NCBI GenBank assembly: GCA_963772965.1
Contig: CAVYZU010000002.1
Location: 1,054,001 to 1,118,000 of the forward strand
Reading direction: 5' to 3'
DNA: 64,000 nucleotides
DNA from: AP-15 sp963772965
GTDB taxonomy: Bacteria > Pseudomonadota > Alphaproteobacteria > ATCC43930 > CGMCC-115725
Part shown: positions 54,891 to 63,746 of the stretch, one piece after another
Layout: every line of letters begins with the position of its first letter
Numbering within the stretch: the stretch's first letter is position 1
Made by a program: the position numbers and the translations under genes
The notes under the pieces: generated by a model
What the model saw: the letters and a program-made list of their open reading frames with translations, nothing else
Database searches by the model: none
Told to the model about the DNA's origin: nothing

Positions 54891-55493
54891 ATGACCGCGA
54901 CGCAGGTTTCGCCAGCCCGGTCGGAAGCGGCTCGGTCAGCCGCTATGAACACCTCTCTCGCGCATAACTGGTGGGCGATTGGCCTGCGCGCTCTGGCCGC
55001 AGCGCTGTTTGCCATCGGCATTCTCGCGTCGCGCTCCACCCTCGCCGCTCTGATCATGATGTTCGCCGCCTACATCGCGTTCGACGGGCTATTCGCGATT
55101 ATCTCCGGCTTGCGGGCGGCACGCCGCGGCGAGCGCTGGTCGATGTTCGTGCTCGAAGGCTCGATTAACCTTGGCGCCGCCGTCGCTGTGCTGGCCTGGC
55201 AAGCCGTTGCGGCAGTGGCCCTGGTTCCTTTCGCCGCTGTCTGGGCGATGTTGAGCGGCGGTGCGATGCTGGCGGCGGCGAGTTGGCTCGCCCACTCACA
55301 TGGCCGGTGGATACTGGCTTTCGCCGGCGGGTTGTCGATCGGTTGGGGCGCCCTGATCGCAGCCGAAGGCGGCGGCGATGCCAGGGCTATCGGCTTCTGG
55401 CTCGCGGGCTATGCAATCGCCTTTGGCGTGGCGATGCTTGCCCTCAGCGGCCGCCTGCACGGGCAGAAGCGCGCCTGGGCTGCCATGCAATAG
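54891..55493 (+). CDS. HdeD-family membrane protein
   Basis: A roughly 200-residue protein with six membrane helices in DUF308/HdeD order (NWWAIGLRALAAALFAIGIL, LIMMFAAYIAFDGLFAIISG and others). HdeD proteins are linked to acid resistance. ATG 54891 is the likely start; 54819 and 54945 are alternatives. Confidence 0.82.
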   Translation: MTATQVSPARSEAARSAAMNTSLAHNWWAIGLRALAAALFAIGILASRSTLAALIMMFAAYIAFDGLFAIISGLRAARRGERWSMFVLEGSINLGAAVAVLAWQAVAAVALVPFAAVWAMLSGGAMLAAASWLAHSHGRWILAFAGGLSIGWGALIAAEGGGDARAIGFWLAGYAIAFGVAMLALSGRLHGQKRAWAAMQ

Positions 55494-55608
55494 TCGATAC
55501 GACACCCTATACTCGCACTTAATCCGGCAGCGCTGGAACGCGATCCGATACAGTCGTCCCGTCGCTTGCGCTAGAAGTCACTCGGGCTGTCGGGCGCGGC
55601 GCTATCTC

Positions 55609-55980
55609 CTACTGTTGCACAGCCGCATTGATCGCGTGCAACAGGTCGGTTTCCTCGAAAGGTTTGACTAGATAGGCAAGCGCCCCGGCCTTGAGCGCTT
55701 GCGCCCGCGCATCCTCGTCACTGAAAGCTGTAATTAAGATGGTGGGGACCTGATGGCCCTCGGCGATCAGATGGCGTTGCAGCTCCAGCCCGTTCAAACC
55801 CGGCATCTGCACATCCAAGACCAGGCAGGCCGTTGCGGATAGTCGGCCCGAGGCGAGAAAATCGTCCGCAGAGACAAACGTCTCGACAGCAAACCCGTAT
55901 GATTTGATCAGACGGCGGGCGGCCCTGCGAACCGATTCGTCGTCATCGACGATTATTACAATGAATTTGTCGTTCGTCAT
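55609..55980 (-). CDS. Single-domain response regulator (CheY-like)
   Basis: A 123-residue receiver: acidic pocket VIIVDDDESV, phospho-acceptor Asp in LVLDVQMPGLNG, Thr in ILITAFSDE and Lys in YLVKPFEETD. No output domain. Its ATG overlaps the stop of the upstream kinase gene (ATGA), so the two proteins probably work together. Confidence 0.92.
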   Translation of the reverse strand: MTNDKFIVIIVDDDESVRRAARRLIKSYGFAVETFVSADDFLASGRLSATACLVLDVQMPGLNGLELQRHLIAEGHQVPTILITAFSDEDARAQALKAGALAYLVKPFEETDLLHAINAAVQQ

Positions 55981-57632
55981 GTTGTTCCCGCTCCCGCGAT
56001 CCCCGGCAGGGTAAAGCTGAAGGCGGCTCCGATCGGCGCTTTCGCCGACGCCCACAAACGTCCGCCGTGAGCCTGCACGATCGAGCGGCTGATCGAAAGC
56101 CCCATCCCCATTCCGTCTTTCTTGGTGGTGAAAAACGTTTCAAATATATGTTCTGGATCATTATTCCCAAAACCGATTCCGGTATCCTCGACAGTGACCG
56201 CGACATTGGCGGGTGGCGCCACCGTTGATTTGACCTTTAAAACCCGCGCCCGATCGGCCACGCCGCGCATCGCCTCGATTCCATTCATGACGAGATTGAG
56301 CACCACCTGCTGCACCTGAACCCGATCCGCCAAAGCCCGCGGCAAATCTGGATCCAGTTCGACACGTGTCGAAACCTGGCTTCGTTGCAGCTCCTGTCGG
56401 GTAAGAGACAACACCTCGGAGATGGCACCGTTGACATCGACCGCCGCCCGTTCCGGCTCCGATTTTTTGGCTAGCTGACGAATGCGCGCCAGCACCGCGC
56501 TTGCGCGTCTGCCGTCGCTGACGATGTCCTCGACCGCCTCTTTCGTCTCTTCGAGGTCGGGATTTGGCTCGGATAGAAATCTCAGGCAGGCGGTGCCGTT
56601 CGCGACGATCGCGCTCAGGGGCTGGTTGACTTCGTGGGCGATTGAGGCCGAAAGCTCGCCCATCGTGCTCAAGCGAGCAACCCGCAGCAGTGCTTCGCGC
56701 GCTTCCTCCAATTCATCTTCGGCCCGCTTGCGCTCGGTGATGTCCTCGATGATGGTCGGAATCCCGCGCAAGCCGCTTCCCGGTTCCGGCGGCTGGGCGG
56801 TGCTGACACGGACCCAAATCACGGCGCCGTCCTTGCGCCGGTAGCGCTTCTCTACGTGATAATCGACACGCCTGCCGGAGATCATGTCGTCGAGCATCTC
56901 GCGGGTGGCTTCCTGGTCATGCTCGTAGGTGATTTCGACCGGGCCGAGGTTGGACAGCTCCTCGGCGGTGTAGCCGATCATCTTCTGAAACGCCCCGTTT
57001 GCGGCGACAAAACGCCGATTCTCGTCGGTCAAGGCGATGCCAACAGCGGAGGCTTCGAACATGCTGCGCCATCTTTGCTCGCTGGCCCGCAAGGTTTCCT
57101 CGGTGCGTCGCCGCTGCGCCACCTCATCTTCGAGCTCGCCAGTACGGGCGGCGACGCGCCTCTCGAGTTCTGCGTTCGCCTCTCGCAACGCTGCTTGTGC
57201 ACGTTCCCGTTCGGCGATCTCGTGCTTCAGGCGGCGGTTCGCCTCCTCAAGCTGCGCCGTGCTCGGAAGCGCCAGCGCCGCCGGCACCACCCACCAAATC
57301 GCGCCCGCGGTAAAGATCGACACCACCGCGGTGAGGAACTTGATGATCACGTCCGTCCAATAGGCCGGATACCAGAGCGTCACCACATCCATGACGTGGG
57401 TCGTGCCACAGGCCAGAATAAACGCCCCGGTAAGTGCAAAGATACCCCGGAACGCCAAGTTATGGCGCTTGCGGATAAAGTAGATTAAAGCTATCGGAAT
57501 ACTATAATAGGCGAAGGCAATTGCTGAATCCGACAACACAAACAGCAACATCAGTGACGGGTCCCAGGCGAGGCAAACCCCGTGTGGGATAAAGTCGTTT
57601 TGCCCGAAAAGTCCGGAAACGAAGGACGTCAT
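55977..57632 (-). CDS. Histidine kinase with ETR1-like ethylene-binding domain and PAS
   Basis: The N-terminal three-helix domain matches plant ethylene receptors without gaps. Counting from ATG 57632, Asp35, Tyr42, Ile45, Pro46, Ile72, Cys75 and His79 fall at the same spacings as ETR1 Asp25, Tyr32, Ile35, Pro36, Ile62, Cys65 and His69 (segments LSDSAIAFAYYSIPIALIYF and GAFILACGTTHVMD). Cys and His are the copper ligands in ETR1. A coiled coil (about 125-185), a PAS domain (about 185-300), HisKA (SIAHEVNQPLSAI, His333) and HATPase (NLVMNGIEAM, VEDTGIGFG) follow. A TTG 15 bases upstream is an alternative start. The stop overlaps the CheY-like gene. Confidence 0.9.
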   Translation of the reverse strand: MTSFVSGLFGQNDFIPHGVCLAWDPSLMLLFVLSDSAIAFAYYSIPIALIYFIRKRHNLAFRGIFALTGAFILACGTTHVMDVVTLWYPAYWTDVIIKFLTAVVSIFTAGAIWWVVPAALALPSTAQLEEANRRLKHEIAERERAQAALREANAELERRVAARTGELEDEVAQRRRTEETLRASEQRWRSMFEASAVGIALTDENRRFVAANGAFQKMIGYTAEELSNLGPVEITYEHDQEATREMLDDMISGRRVDYHVEKRYRRKDGAVIWVRVSTAQPPEPGSGLRGIPTIIEDITERKRAEDELEEAREALLRVARLSTMGELSASIAHEVNQPLSAIVANGTACLRFLSEPNPDLEETKEAVEDIVSDGRRASAVLARIRQLAKKSEPERAAVDVNGAISEVLSLTRQELQRSQVSTRVELDPDLPRALADRVQVQQVVLNLVMNGIEAMRGVADRARVLKVKSTVAPPANVAVTVEDTGIGFGNNDPEHIFETFFTTKKDGMGMGLSISRSIVQAHGGRLWASAKAPIGAAFSFTLPGIAGAGTT

Positions 57633-57668
57633 GGCCTCCTCGGACAAAGTGAGGAACGAAGAATCCCG

Positions 57669-58373
57669 TTAACTGACGATCTCGGCGAGCGCCGCCATCA
57701 CCGCTATACGTATCGCTTCTGCGATGGCGTGCACGCCGAGCCGATCCATCATATGCGCGCGGTGCACCTCTACGGTACGGACGCTGATCCCGAGATCATA
57801 CGCGATAAGCTTGTTCGGGCGGCCGAACGCAATCGCATCGAGAACCTGCCGCTCGCGCGGGCTGAGCAGCGCCATCTGGTCGGTCGCGCGGGCCATTGCA
57901 CGATCCCGAGCCGCCGCCCGATCACCGGGGGCCGGCCCCTTTTCCGCGAGTGCGTCCTCGATGGCGGTGAGCAGATGGGTCTCGTCGATCGGTTTTTCGA
58001 TGAAGTCGACGGCGCCGGCCTTCATCGCCCGAACGGTCGTTGGAACATCGCCATGACCGGTTACGACGATGATCGGGAGATCGATGCCGATCTCGCTCAA
58101 CCGGCCCAGCAGCTCCAAGCCGCTCATTCCCGGCATTTGTAGATCAAGTAAGATGCATCCGGACGTCAGGCTCGGCGCCGCGGTCAGCACGGCCCGCGCC
58201 GTTTCGTAGCCGACGGTGTCGAGCCCTGCCAAACGCAGCAGCCGCGCGAGGGCTCTTCGGATCGAAGCATCGTCATCGACGATATGCACGATGCGATTAC
58301 CGACCACCGCTGGCCCCGTTCTCGGTTGACGAACTGAGGCCTCAAAGTTAACGCAGCTGTCGGTCAGTTGCAC
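57669..58373 (-). CDS. FixJ/LuxR-type response regulator
   Basis: A 234-residue protein: receiver domain with HIVDDDASIRRALARLLRLA, acceptor Asp in ILLDLQMPGMSG and Lys in FIEKPID, then an HTH-LuxR domain (LLSPRERQVLDAIAFGRPNK, SVRTVEVHRAHMMDRL). The arrangement is that of FixJ. GTG 58373 is the start. It lies 22 bp upstream of the kinase gene and is a likely target of it. Confidence 0.92.
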   Translation of the reverse strand: MQLTDSCVNFEASVRQPRTGPAVVGNRIVHIVDDDASIRRALARLLRLAGLDTVGYETARAVLTAAPSLTSGCILLDLQMPGMSGLELLGRLSEIGIDLPIIVVTGHGDVPTTVRAMKAGAVDFIEKPIDETHLLTAIEDALAEKGPAPGDRAAARDRAMARATDQMALLSPRERQVLDAIAFGRPNKLIAYDLGISVRTVEVHRAHMMDRLGVHAIAEAIRIAVMAALAEIVS

Positions 58374-58465
58374 TAACCTGGGTTAATTTTGCTCCAGCGG
58401 GTCCTTGTTGCAGGCGCGCGAAATCGCTGGAGCGGATTGGTAATTTTTATGTTGTGACACCACGC

Positions 58466-59460
58466 TCAAGCGGTCGTAGAGGATGCGGCAAACTGCTTCT
58501 CGAACGCGTCGGCCTTGTTTTCATCGGGGAATTCGACCCGAACGACGACGGCCCCCGAGCCCTCTCTGACACATGTGAAGCGGGATGACTCACAGCGCTG
58601 ATTATCGAGCCATCTCCGCATGTCGCCGAGGACATTGCCGAAGGCAAAAGGCGGGATCCGGACCGCCACCGACTGCGTCCGCGGCGTTGCCTCTAAAGGA
58701 TTCGGGTTGCACTGGTTTGCTATTGGCGGACGCGGACACGACGACACTGCTGGCTGCGGCGACGCCTCACCGGGCTCGCGCTCCGCTGCGAGGGCGTCGG
58801 GATCGACGATGCCGATCTCTCGTGGACCGGAGAGAGCAATCGCACCGCGTTCTTTGAGCGCGGTTAGTGAACGGCTCACGGTCTCGACGGACAATGCCAG
58901 ATAATCCGCAATGTCATAGCGCGACACTGGCAGCACCAGTCGGCTAGCCTCGCGGCTCCCTACCCGTTCCTGCATGTACAGCAGAAAACCTCCGACTTTC
59001 TGCTCCGCAGTGGTACGCCCGAGGATCAAAAGCAGCGAGTTCAGTCGTGACATGGCGCCATTGACGATGCCGGATAATTCCCTGGGTATGCGGGGATCGG
59101 AGGCGGCGAGCGCCTCGAGCCGCGAGGCAGGATAGCGCGCGATGACGGTGTCCGCCGCTGCTGCCTCGGCCGAGAAGGCATGCATGCCACGAAGCCCGAA
59201 GCCAAAGAAATCTCCGGGCAGCAGAAGATCGACGGTTTGTCGACGTCCATCCGTCCGAAGCACGAACCGCCGCGCCGCGCCCGATTTGATCGGTACCAAT
59301 ACTCCACCAAAGCTTGCTGTGGATAAATCTCCTCGTCCCGCTGATATCGGGACACGATGGCGAGCGACTCTAATACTTGGTTTGGCGATCGATGACTTGC
59401 AGCACGCTCGTGCGTCCACCCCGGCTCACTGATACGCAGACCAGCTCGATTGCTGTTCAT
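58466..59460 (-). pseudogene. Crp/Fnr-family regulator (FixK-like) with frameshift
   Basis: ATG 59460 opens MNSNRAGLRISEPGWTHERA and LESLAIVSRYQRDEEIYPQQ, the start of the cyclic-nucleotide-binding-like domain. A frame change at about 59280 (after YWYR) leads to RFVLRTDGRRQTVDLLLPGDFFGF, and the rest is open: dimerisation helix, then HTH with YDIADYLALSVETVSRSLTA, then a C-terminal extra domain of about 90 residues (LGDMRRWLDNQRCESSRFTC). No FNR-type N-terminal Cys cluster is seen. The gene is either broken or affected by a sequence error; the second part alone could start at 59419. Confidence 0.7.
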
Positions 59461-59635
59461 TTCGGTCCCTCCATTCGTCTGCCCTGCCAGCCGTTACAGT
59501 GATCTTTTCGGCGTCAGGGCAGCGTGACGGGGTCGGGACCGAATTGACATTCGGCAAAATTACGGAGCGTGGTGTTGCTTAAGTAATTTCCCGTAGGTCG
59601 CAGTGACCGGGAGGTTGTGCGGGCGTGAACCGCCC

Positions 59636-60484
59636 CTAGTCGATGCGGACTTCGTCCAATCCAGGCATATCGGTCGGATAGGTCAGATCCAGTGCCCCGA
59701 GCGTCAAACGCACGATCCGCGCGACAACGGCGTTGCGGTACCATTTCCGGTCTGCGGGCACAATAAACCACGGCGCCCGTTCGGTACTGCATCGTTCGAG
59801 GGCGATCTGATACGCCGACATGTAGTCGTCCCAATACTTGTGCTCGGCGAGATCGCCGGGGCTGAACTTCCACCTTTTGCTGGGGTCCTCCAACCGCGCC
59901 TGCAGCCGTTTCTTCTGTTCCTCCCTGGAAATGTGGAGGAAGAACTTGACGATCGTCATTCCATTCTCGGTGAGGTGCCGTTCAAAGCTGTTGATCTGAT
60001 CGTAGCGCGCTTCGATCCGGTCGAGCGGAACGAGCCGATGAACCCGAGCTACGAGAACGTCCTCGTAATGCGATCGGTTGAAGATGCCGATTATCCCGGC
60101 GGGCGGCACGGCCTTATGGACACGCCACAGAAAATCGTGCGCCAGTTCGGGGGGTGTCGGTTTTTTGAATGCGACGGCGTCCGCTCCGAGCGGATTTAGC
60201 GGACTGAAGACCTTTCGAATGGTCCCGTCCTTGCCACTGGTGTCGAGCCCCTGCAAAATCACCAGGAACGAATACTTTGCCTGCGCATAAAGAACCTCCT
60301 GCAACCGGTCGATCTCGGCAATATCAGCCGCGATCCCGGCTTCGACTTCTGCTCGTGGCGACGGTAGACCCGCCCGATCGCGGGGGCTGATGTCGGCAAG
60401 CGTCTTCCGCCAGCCGGAAGCCGGCACTCGGTAGCGCTCCAATCCGCTGAGATCGATCGACGGAAAACCGGTTGCGGCCGTCAC
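59636..60484 (-). CDS. ppk2: Polyphosphate kinase 2 family protein
   Basis: A 282-residue PPK2: Walker A GLDTSGKDGTIRKVF, Walker B-like FNRSHYEDVLVAR, lid region KKRLQARLEDPSKRWKF and the EHKYWDDYMSAY segment. PPK2 enzymes use polyphosphate to phosphorylate nucleotides (class depends on substrate). GTG 60484 overlaps the stop of the baeRF gene (GTGA), so the genes are coupled. Confidence 0.92.
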   Translation of the reverse strand: MTAATGFPSIDLSGLERYRVPASGWRKTLADISPRDRAGLPSPRAEVEAGIAADIAEIDRLQEVLYAQAKYSFLVILQGLDTSGKDGTIRKVFSPLNPLGADAVAFKKPTPPELAHDFLWRVHKAVPPAGIIGIFNRSHYEDVLVARVHRLVPLDRIEARYDQINSFERHLTENGMTIVKFFLHISREEQKKRLQARLEDPSKRWKFSPGDLAEHKYWDDYMSAYQIALERCSTERAPWFIVPADRKWYRNAVVARIVRLTLGALDLTYPTDMPGLDEVRID

Positions 60485-61707
60485 CAGCGCAGCACCGCCG
60501 CCATCGGCCCGATCGGCTGCATCAATTGTTGCGCCGCTGCGCTGCGCACGATCTCCACCGCCGATTTTTCCTCGAGCGCATGCTCAATCGCCAATTCCAC
60601 GACGTCCTCAACTGCCTCGACTGCCTCGGTCTCGCAGACCGGGCAGCGCAGCATCGGTTCTTCTAACAGCGCGCCGCAGTTCCCACAGCGGGCACCCGGC
60701 CTGGCGAAGCTGTCCTCGACAACGAGCGTCATCACCCGCCCCAGCCGCAATGCATCGAGTGTCGGCTGCACCCCCCATGCCGAGCGGCTGGGCCCGGCGT
60801 CGAACAGCCGCTGCACCGTAGCGAGTTCTTCGCGCTCCTCGATTGCGCGCTGCCCCGGCTCTGCCGCAGCGGCAACTGCCGCCGGCGGCAAATGGACCTC
60901 GACCGAAAACTCGGCACCGAGATGCTGCCGCACTGGCTTCGGCAGAAAATCCTCAACAGTTGTGCGAATTGTGACCGCACCCGAGAACAAGAGGTAGCGT
61001 CCCTCAAAGTGGTGCAACACCAACTCGGCGGCATGGGACAATATTCGGGCTTCGTCTTTCAGCGGTTCAACCGCCGCGATACGAGGCCGGTCCTTGGGCC
61101 CGTGATCCCTGAGCGTCTCGCGTACAGCCGGGCCGCGGACCTGAAACACCTCCTCCACCTGCCCGATCTGGCTGATGAAGAAGCGGTTCATTTCTTCGGA
61201 CAGCACTGCGAGGACAAAGCGGTCGTGCTCATCCCGCGTTCGGACGAGCGGCCGTAGGTGGGGTTGCGGCAGCACATGGACACTGTCGGGCAACGGAACC
61301 GAAACAGCGATCTGGCGCCACAGGCCTAATTTCTCGCAGGTGAAGAACGCCGCCCCGCGGCCGAGCGCCGGCAATTCATGATCGAGCGCGTTCTCGATCC
61401 GGTCGAATTCTTCCTGCAGCAGCTCGCGGCGACGGAGCTCGACGATCGGCTTTAACACGCTCTCGGCCAGGCTGTTAAAATGCGTGTGCCAGGCGCGGCC
61501 GACGCGACGGTCGGGGCTCAGCTGCAGGTAGAGGCTGACCACAGGCCATTTCCCCGCCTCGATCTCGGCAAGCCCGCGCAGCCGTGCTGGTGTGAGGAGC
61601 TGATAGGTCGCGTCGTCCACCGGCGTGTGCAGCTTGGCCACGATCCGGTCCCTGATTTCCGGGGTGTAATGCTGGTCCCCGCTGACAACCAGCGCCGGAA
61701 CGGGCAT
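60481..61707 (-). CDS. Bacterial eRF1-like protein (baeRF family) with C-terminal zinc ribbon
   Basis: A 408-residue protein with the three-part layout of baeRF proteins: LPALGRGAAFFTCEKLGLWR and YLQLSPDRRVGR in the N-terminal part, the middle domain RFVLAVLSEEMNRFFISQIG, and a C-terminal domain ending in a zinc ribbon (CGNCGALLEEPMLRCPVC). These resemble archaeo-eukaryotic release factor eRF1 and are predicted to act on stalled or hibernating ribosomes. It lies 27 bp after the DUF5335 gene and overlaps PPK2. Confidence 0.8.
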   Translation of the reverse strand: MPVPALVVSGDQHYTPEIRDRIVAKLHTPVDDATYQLLTPARLRGLAEIEAGKWPVVSLYLQLSPDRRVGRAWHTHFNSLAESVLKPIVELRRRELLQEEFDRIENALDHELPALGRGAAFFTCEKLGLWRQIAVSVPLPDSVHVLPQPHLRPLVRTRDEHDRFVLAVLSEEMNRFFISQIGQVEEVFQVRGPAVRETLRDHGPKDRPRIAAVEPLKDEARILSHAAELVLHHFEGRYLLFSGAVTIRTTVEDFLPKPVRQHLGAEFSVEVHLPPAAVAAAAEPGQRAIEEREELATVQRLFDAGPSRSAWGVQPTLDALRLGRVMTLVVEDSFARPGARCGNCGALLEEPMLRCPVCETEAVEAVEDVVELAIEHALEEKSAVEIVRSAAAQQLMQPIGPMAAVLRW

Positions 61708-61734
61708 CGCAATGATCCCTATTTGCCGAGCGCC

Positions 61735-62082
61735 TCAGCCGGCTGTCGATGATGGCGCCGGCAGCATCAGCGGCTCGCGCAGCATGACGATCTGTGAGAC
61801 TCCGTCGGCGTCTATCACCTCGAAACTCAGCAACGCGCCGACGCCTGTGTCGGCGTATAGCTCACGGGGGCTGTAGATCAGGTGATCGAGACCGTCGAGT
61901 GCTATTTCGATAATATCATCCTTTGGGTCATAGGCAATGCCGAGCAACGGTAGCCATTCCGCCTCGATCTGATCGCCGAGGCTAAGCGAGGCGACTTCGA
62001 TTTCTGCACGCATCCCGAGGAGGCCTTTCGACAGCGTGTCGAAAAAAGTTTCCCATTCCGGCTTTTCGATCTTCAGCGCCAT
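61735..62082 (-). CDS. DUF5335-family protein
   Basis: A 115-residue acidic protein: WETFFDTLSKGLLGMRAEIE, then LGDQIEAEWLPLLGIAYDPK and DDIIEIALDGLDHLIYSPRE. This is the pattern of DUF5335, a small family of unknown function found near stress genes. First gene of the DUF5335-baeRF-PPK2 operon. Confidence 0.75.
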   Translation of the reverse strand: MALKIEKPEWETFFDTLSKGLLGMRAEIEVASLSLGDQIEAEWLPLLGIAYDPKDDIIEIALDGLDHLIYSPRELYADTGVGALLSFEVIDADGVSQIVMLREPLMLPAPSSTAG

Positions 62083-62319
62083 TTATCCTCTCCGATCCTC
62101 AATTTCCCGGTGAACGCGCGGATGTGTGCATCGAGAGTGCGCAGAGCCGTCCTACGACGCCTTGACGGAAATCAATTCCCCGGGCCGGTAGAGTTCTAAA
62201 ATATTGTCAGCTCAGCCCCAGGTCGCCGCGCCTTTTACGAATTGCCAGCCAAATTCGAAAACTCGAACGGGCGCGGAGCGCACGCGGTGCTAAAACCCCT
62301 AAGGCCTCCACCGGCTTTC
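62083..62319. other. Intergenic region
   Basis: No gene recognised. It should hold the promoter of the DUF5335 operon, which faces away from the amidohydrolase stop. Confidence 0.4.
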
Positions 62320-63567
62320 TTAGGTACTCGGGCGGAACAGTTCTGGGGGGTGGCGGAGGAGGGTGCGGCGGCCACGCTTCCAGACGGCGAGCGGCGGGCG
62401 GATTTGGGCGATCGCCTGCTCCGGGCTTTCGGCGTCGATGATCACGATATCGGCCGGGTTGCCGACGGCGAGTCCGTAATCCCGCAAGTTTAGCAGGCGC
62501 GCCGAGCGCTCGGTCAGCATCGCAAAACATTCGCGCAACTGCTCGGGCCGGCCGATTTGCAACACATTGGCGTGCAGATTGGCCATGCGGATCAATGAGC
62601 AATCGCCGTAGGGGGTGACCGGGTTCAGCACATTGTTGGTCGACAGCGAGCAATTGACGCCGTGCTCGACCAAAAAATTGGCGTCGGCGACGCCGCGGCG
62701 AATGTTGTGGTCCTGGTCACGGCCCATCACAAACAGATCGGTCAATGGCAATACGGTCACCGCGACGCCGGCATCGGCCATGCGTCGGGCGATCGCCGCC
62801 AAATGGTCGGGTGCCATCGTCGATAATTTCGCCATATGGCCGACGGTGACCCGCCCGCCGCGGCGATGTTGCTCCGCGAGATCGCAGACCAACGGCACGT
62901 CGAGCTCGTCCGGATTGTCGCCGACATCGAGATGGAGGTCGATATCGGCGTCGAACTGGTGCGCCAGTTCAAAGATGCGGCGGATCTGTCCGGCATGATC
63001 GGGATCGTAGCGCGGCGCGCCGCCGATTGCCTTGGCGCCGCGTTTCAGGCCCTCGACCAGCAATTCCTCGGTGCCCGGATAATTGGTCAGCCCATCCTGC
63101 GGAAAAACGCAGATCTCGATATCGATCGCCCATCGGTAATCGGCGATCAGTGACTGCACTCCGTCAAACCCCCGCATGCCGATCGCCGGGTCGACTTCGA
63201 CCTGGGTGCGCATGCGGGTGGCGCCATTGACGATGCAGTCTTCGAGCGTCTGTGCCGCGCGCCGCCGGATGTCCTCGACGGTCAAATCCTTTTTGATCTC
63301 GGCAACGCGCTTCATCGGGTTGATGCGACGCCCAGGCTCGGCCGGCAGGCGGTCGATCAGCCGCGATTTGTCGAGATGGATGTGGGTCTCGATCAGACCG
63401 GCGCAGGCAAGCCTTCCGCCCGCGTCATAGCTCTCGCCGGCTCCGCTCGGCGCCTCGTGGCTGAGCCCTGGGCCGATCGCCGCGATCCGGCCGCCGGCAA
63501 CACCGATATCGACGGGCTCCTGCTCAGGCCGGTCGGCGAGCCGGACATTGCGCACGATCAGGTCCAT
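62320..63567 (-). CDS. Amidohydrolase, cytosine-deaminase-like
   Basis: A 415-residue metal-dependent hydrolase: IETHIHLDKSRLIDRLP (metal His pair), DIDLHLDVGDNPDEL (His) and VTVGHMAKLS (His), then LPLTDLFVMGRDQDHNIRRG and STNNVLNPVTPYGDCSLIRM. The motif set is that of the cytosine deaminase/N-acyl-hydrolase branch. Substrate unknown. ATG 63567 (MDLIVRNVRLADR) is the natural start. Confidence 0.85.
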   Translation of the reverse strand: MDLIVRNVRLADRPEQEPVDIGVAGGRIAAIGPGLSHEAPSGAGESYDAGGRLACAGLIETHIHLDKSRLIDRLPAEPGRRINPMKRVAEIKKDLTVEDIRRRAAQTLEDCIVNGATRMRTQVEVDPAIGMRGFDGVQSLIADYRWAIDIEICVFPQDGLTNYPGTEELLVEGLKRGAKAIGGAPRYDPDHAGQIRRIFELAHQFDADIDLHLDVGDNPDELDVPLVCDLAEQHRRGGRVTVGHMAKLSTMAPDHLAAIARRMADAGVAVTVLPLTDLFVMGRDQDHNIRRGVADANFLVEHGVNCSLSTNNVLNPVTPYGDCSLIRMANLHANVLQIGRPEQLRECFAMLTERSARLLNLRDYGLAVGNPADIVIIDAESPEQAIAQIRPPLAVWKRGRRTLLRHPPELFRPST

Positions 63568-63658
63568 TGGCGGCCCTTATCAGAAAATTGTGGAAAGCAG
63601 CGGCTTCTCGGCGCCGGCCAACAACTCGGGGAGCGCGGAGAGTCCCCACCTCACCCTG

Positions 63659-63686
63659 CCCTCTCTCCGCCCAGAGGCAGAGAGGG
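63659..63686. repeat. Intergenic inverted repeat
   Basis: CCCTCTCT at 63659-63666 pairs with AGAGAGGG at 63679-63686. It is part of a pyrimidine-rich CTCACCCTGCCCTCTCTCC stretch common as a dispersed repeat. It may end transcription of the gene upstream. Confidence 0.5.
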
Positions 63687-63746
63687 ACCAAAAGACCGCG
63701 GCGCCGTACCGCGATTATGATGAGCAGTTGGCCGGGCGAGACCGCG

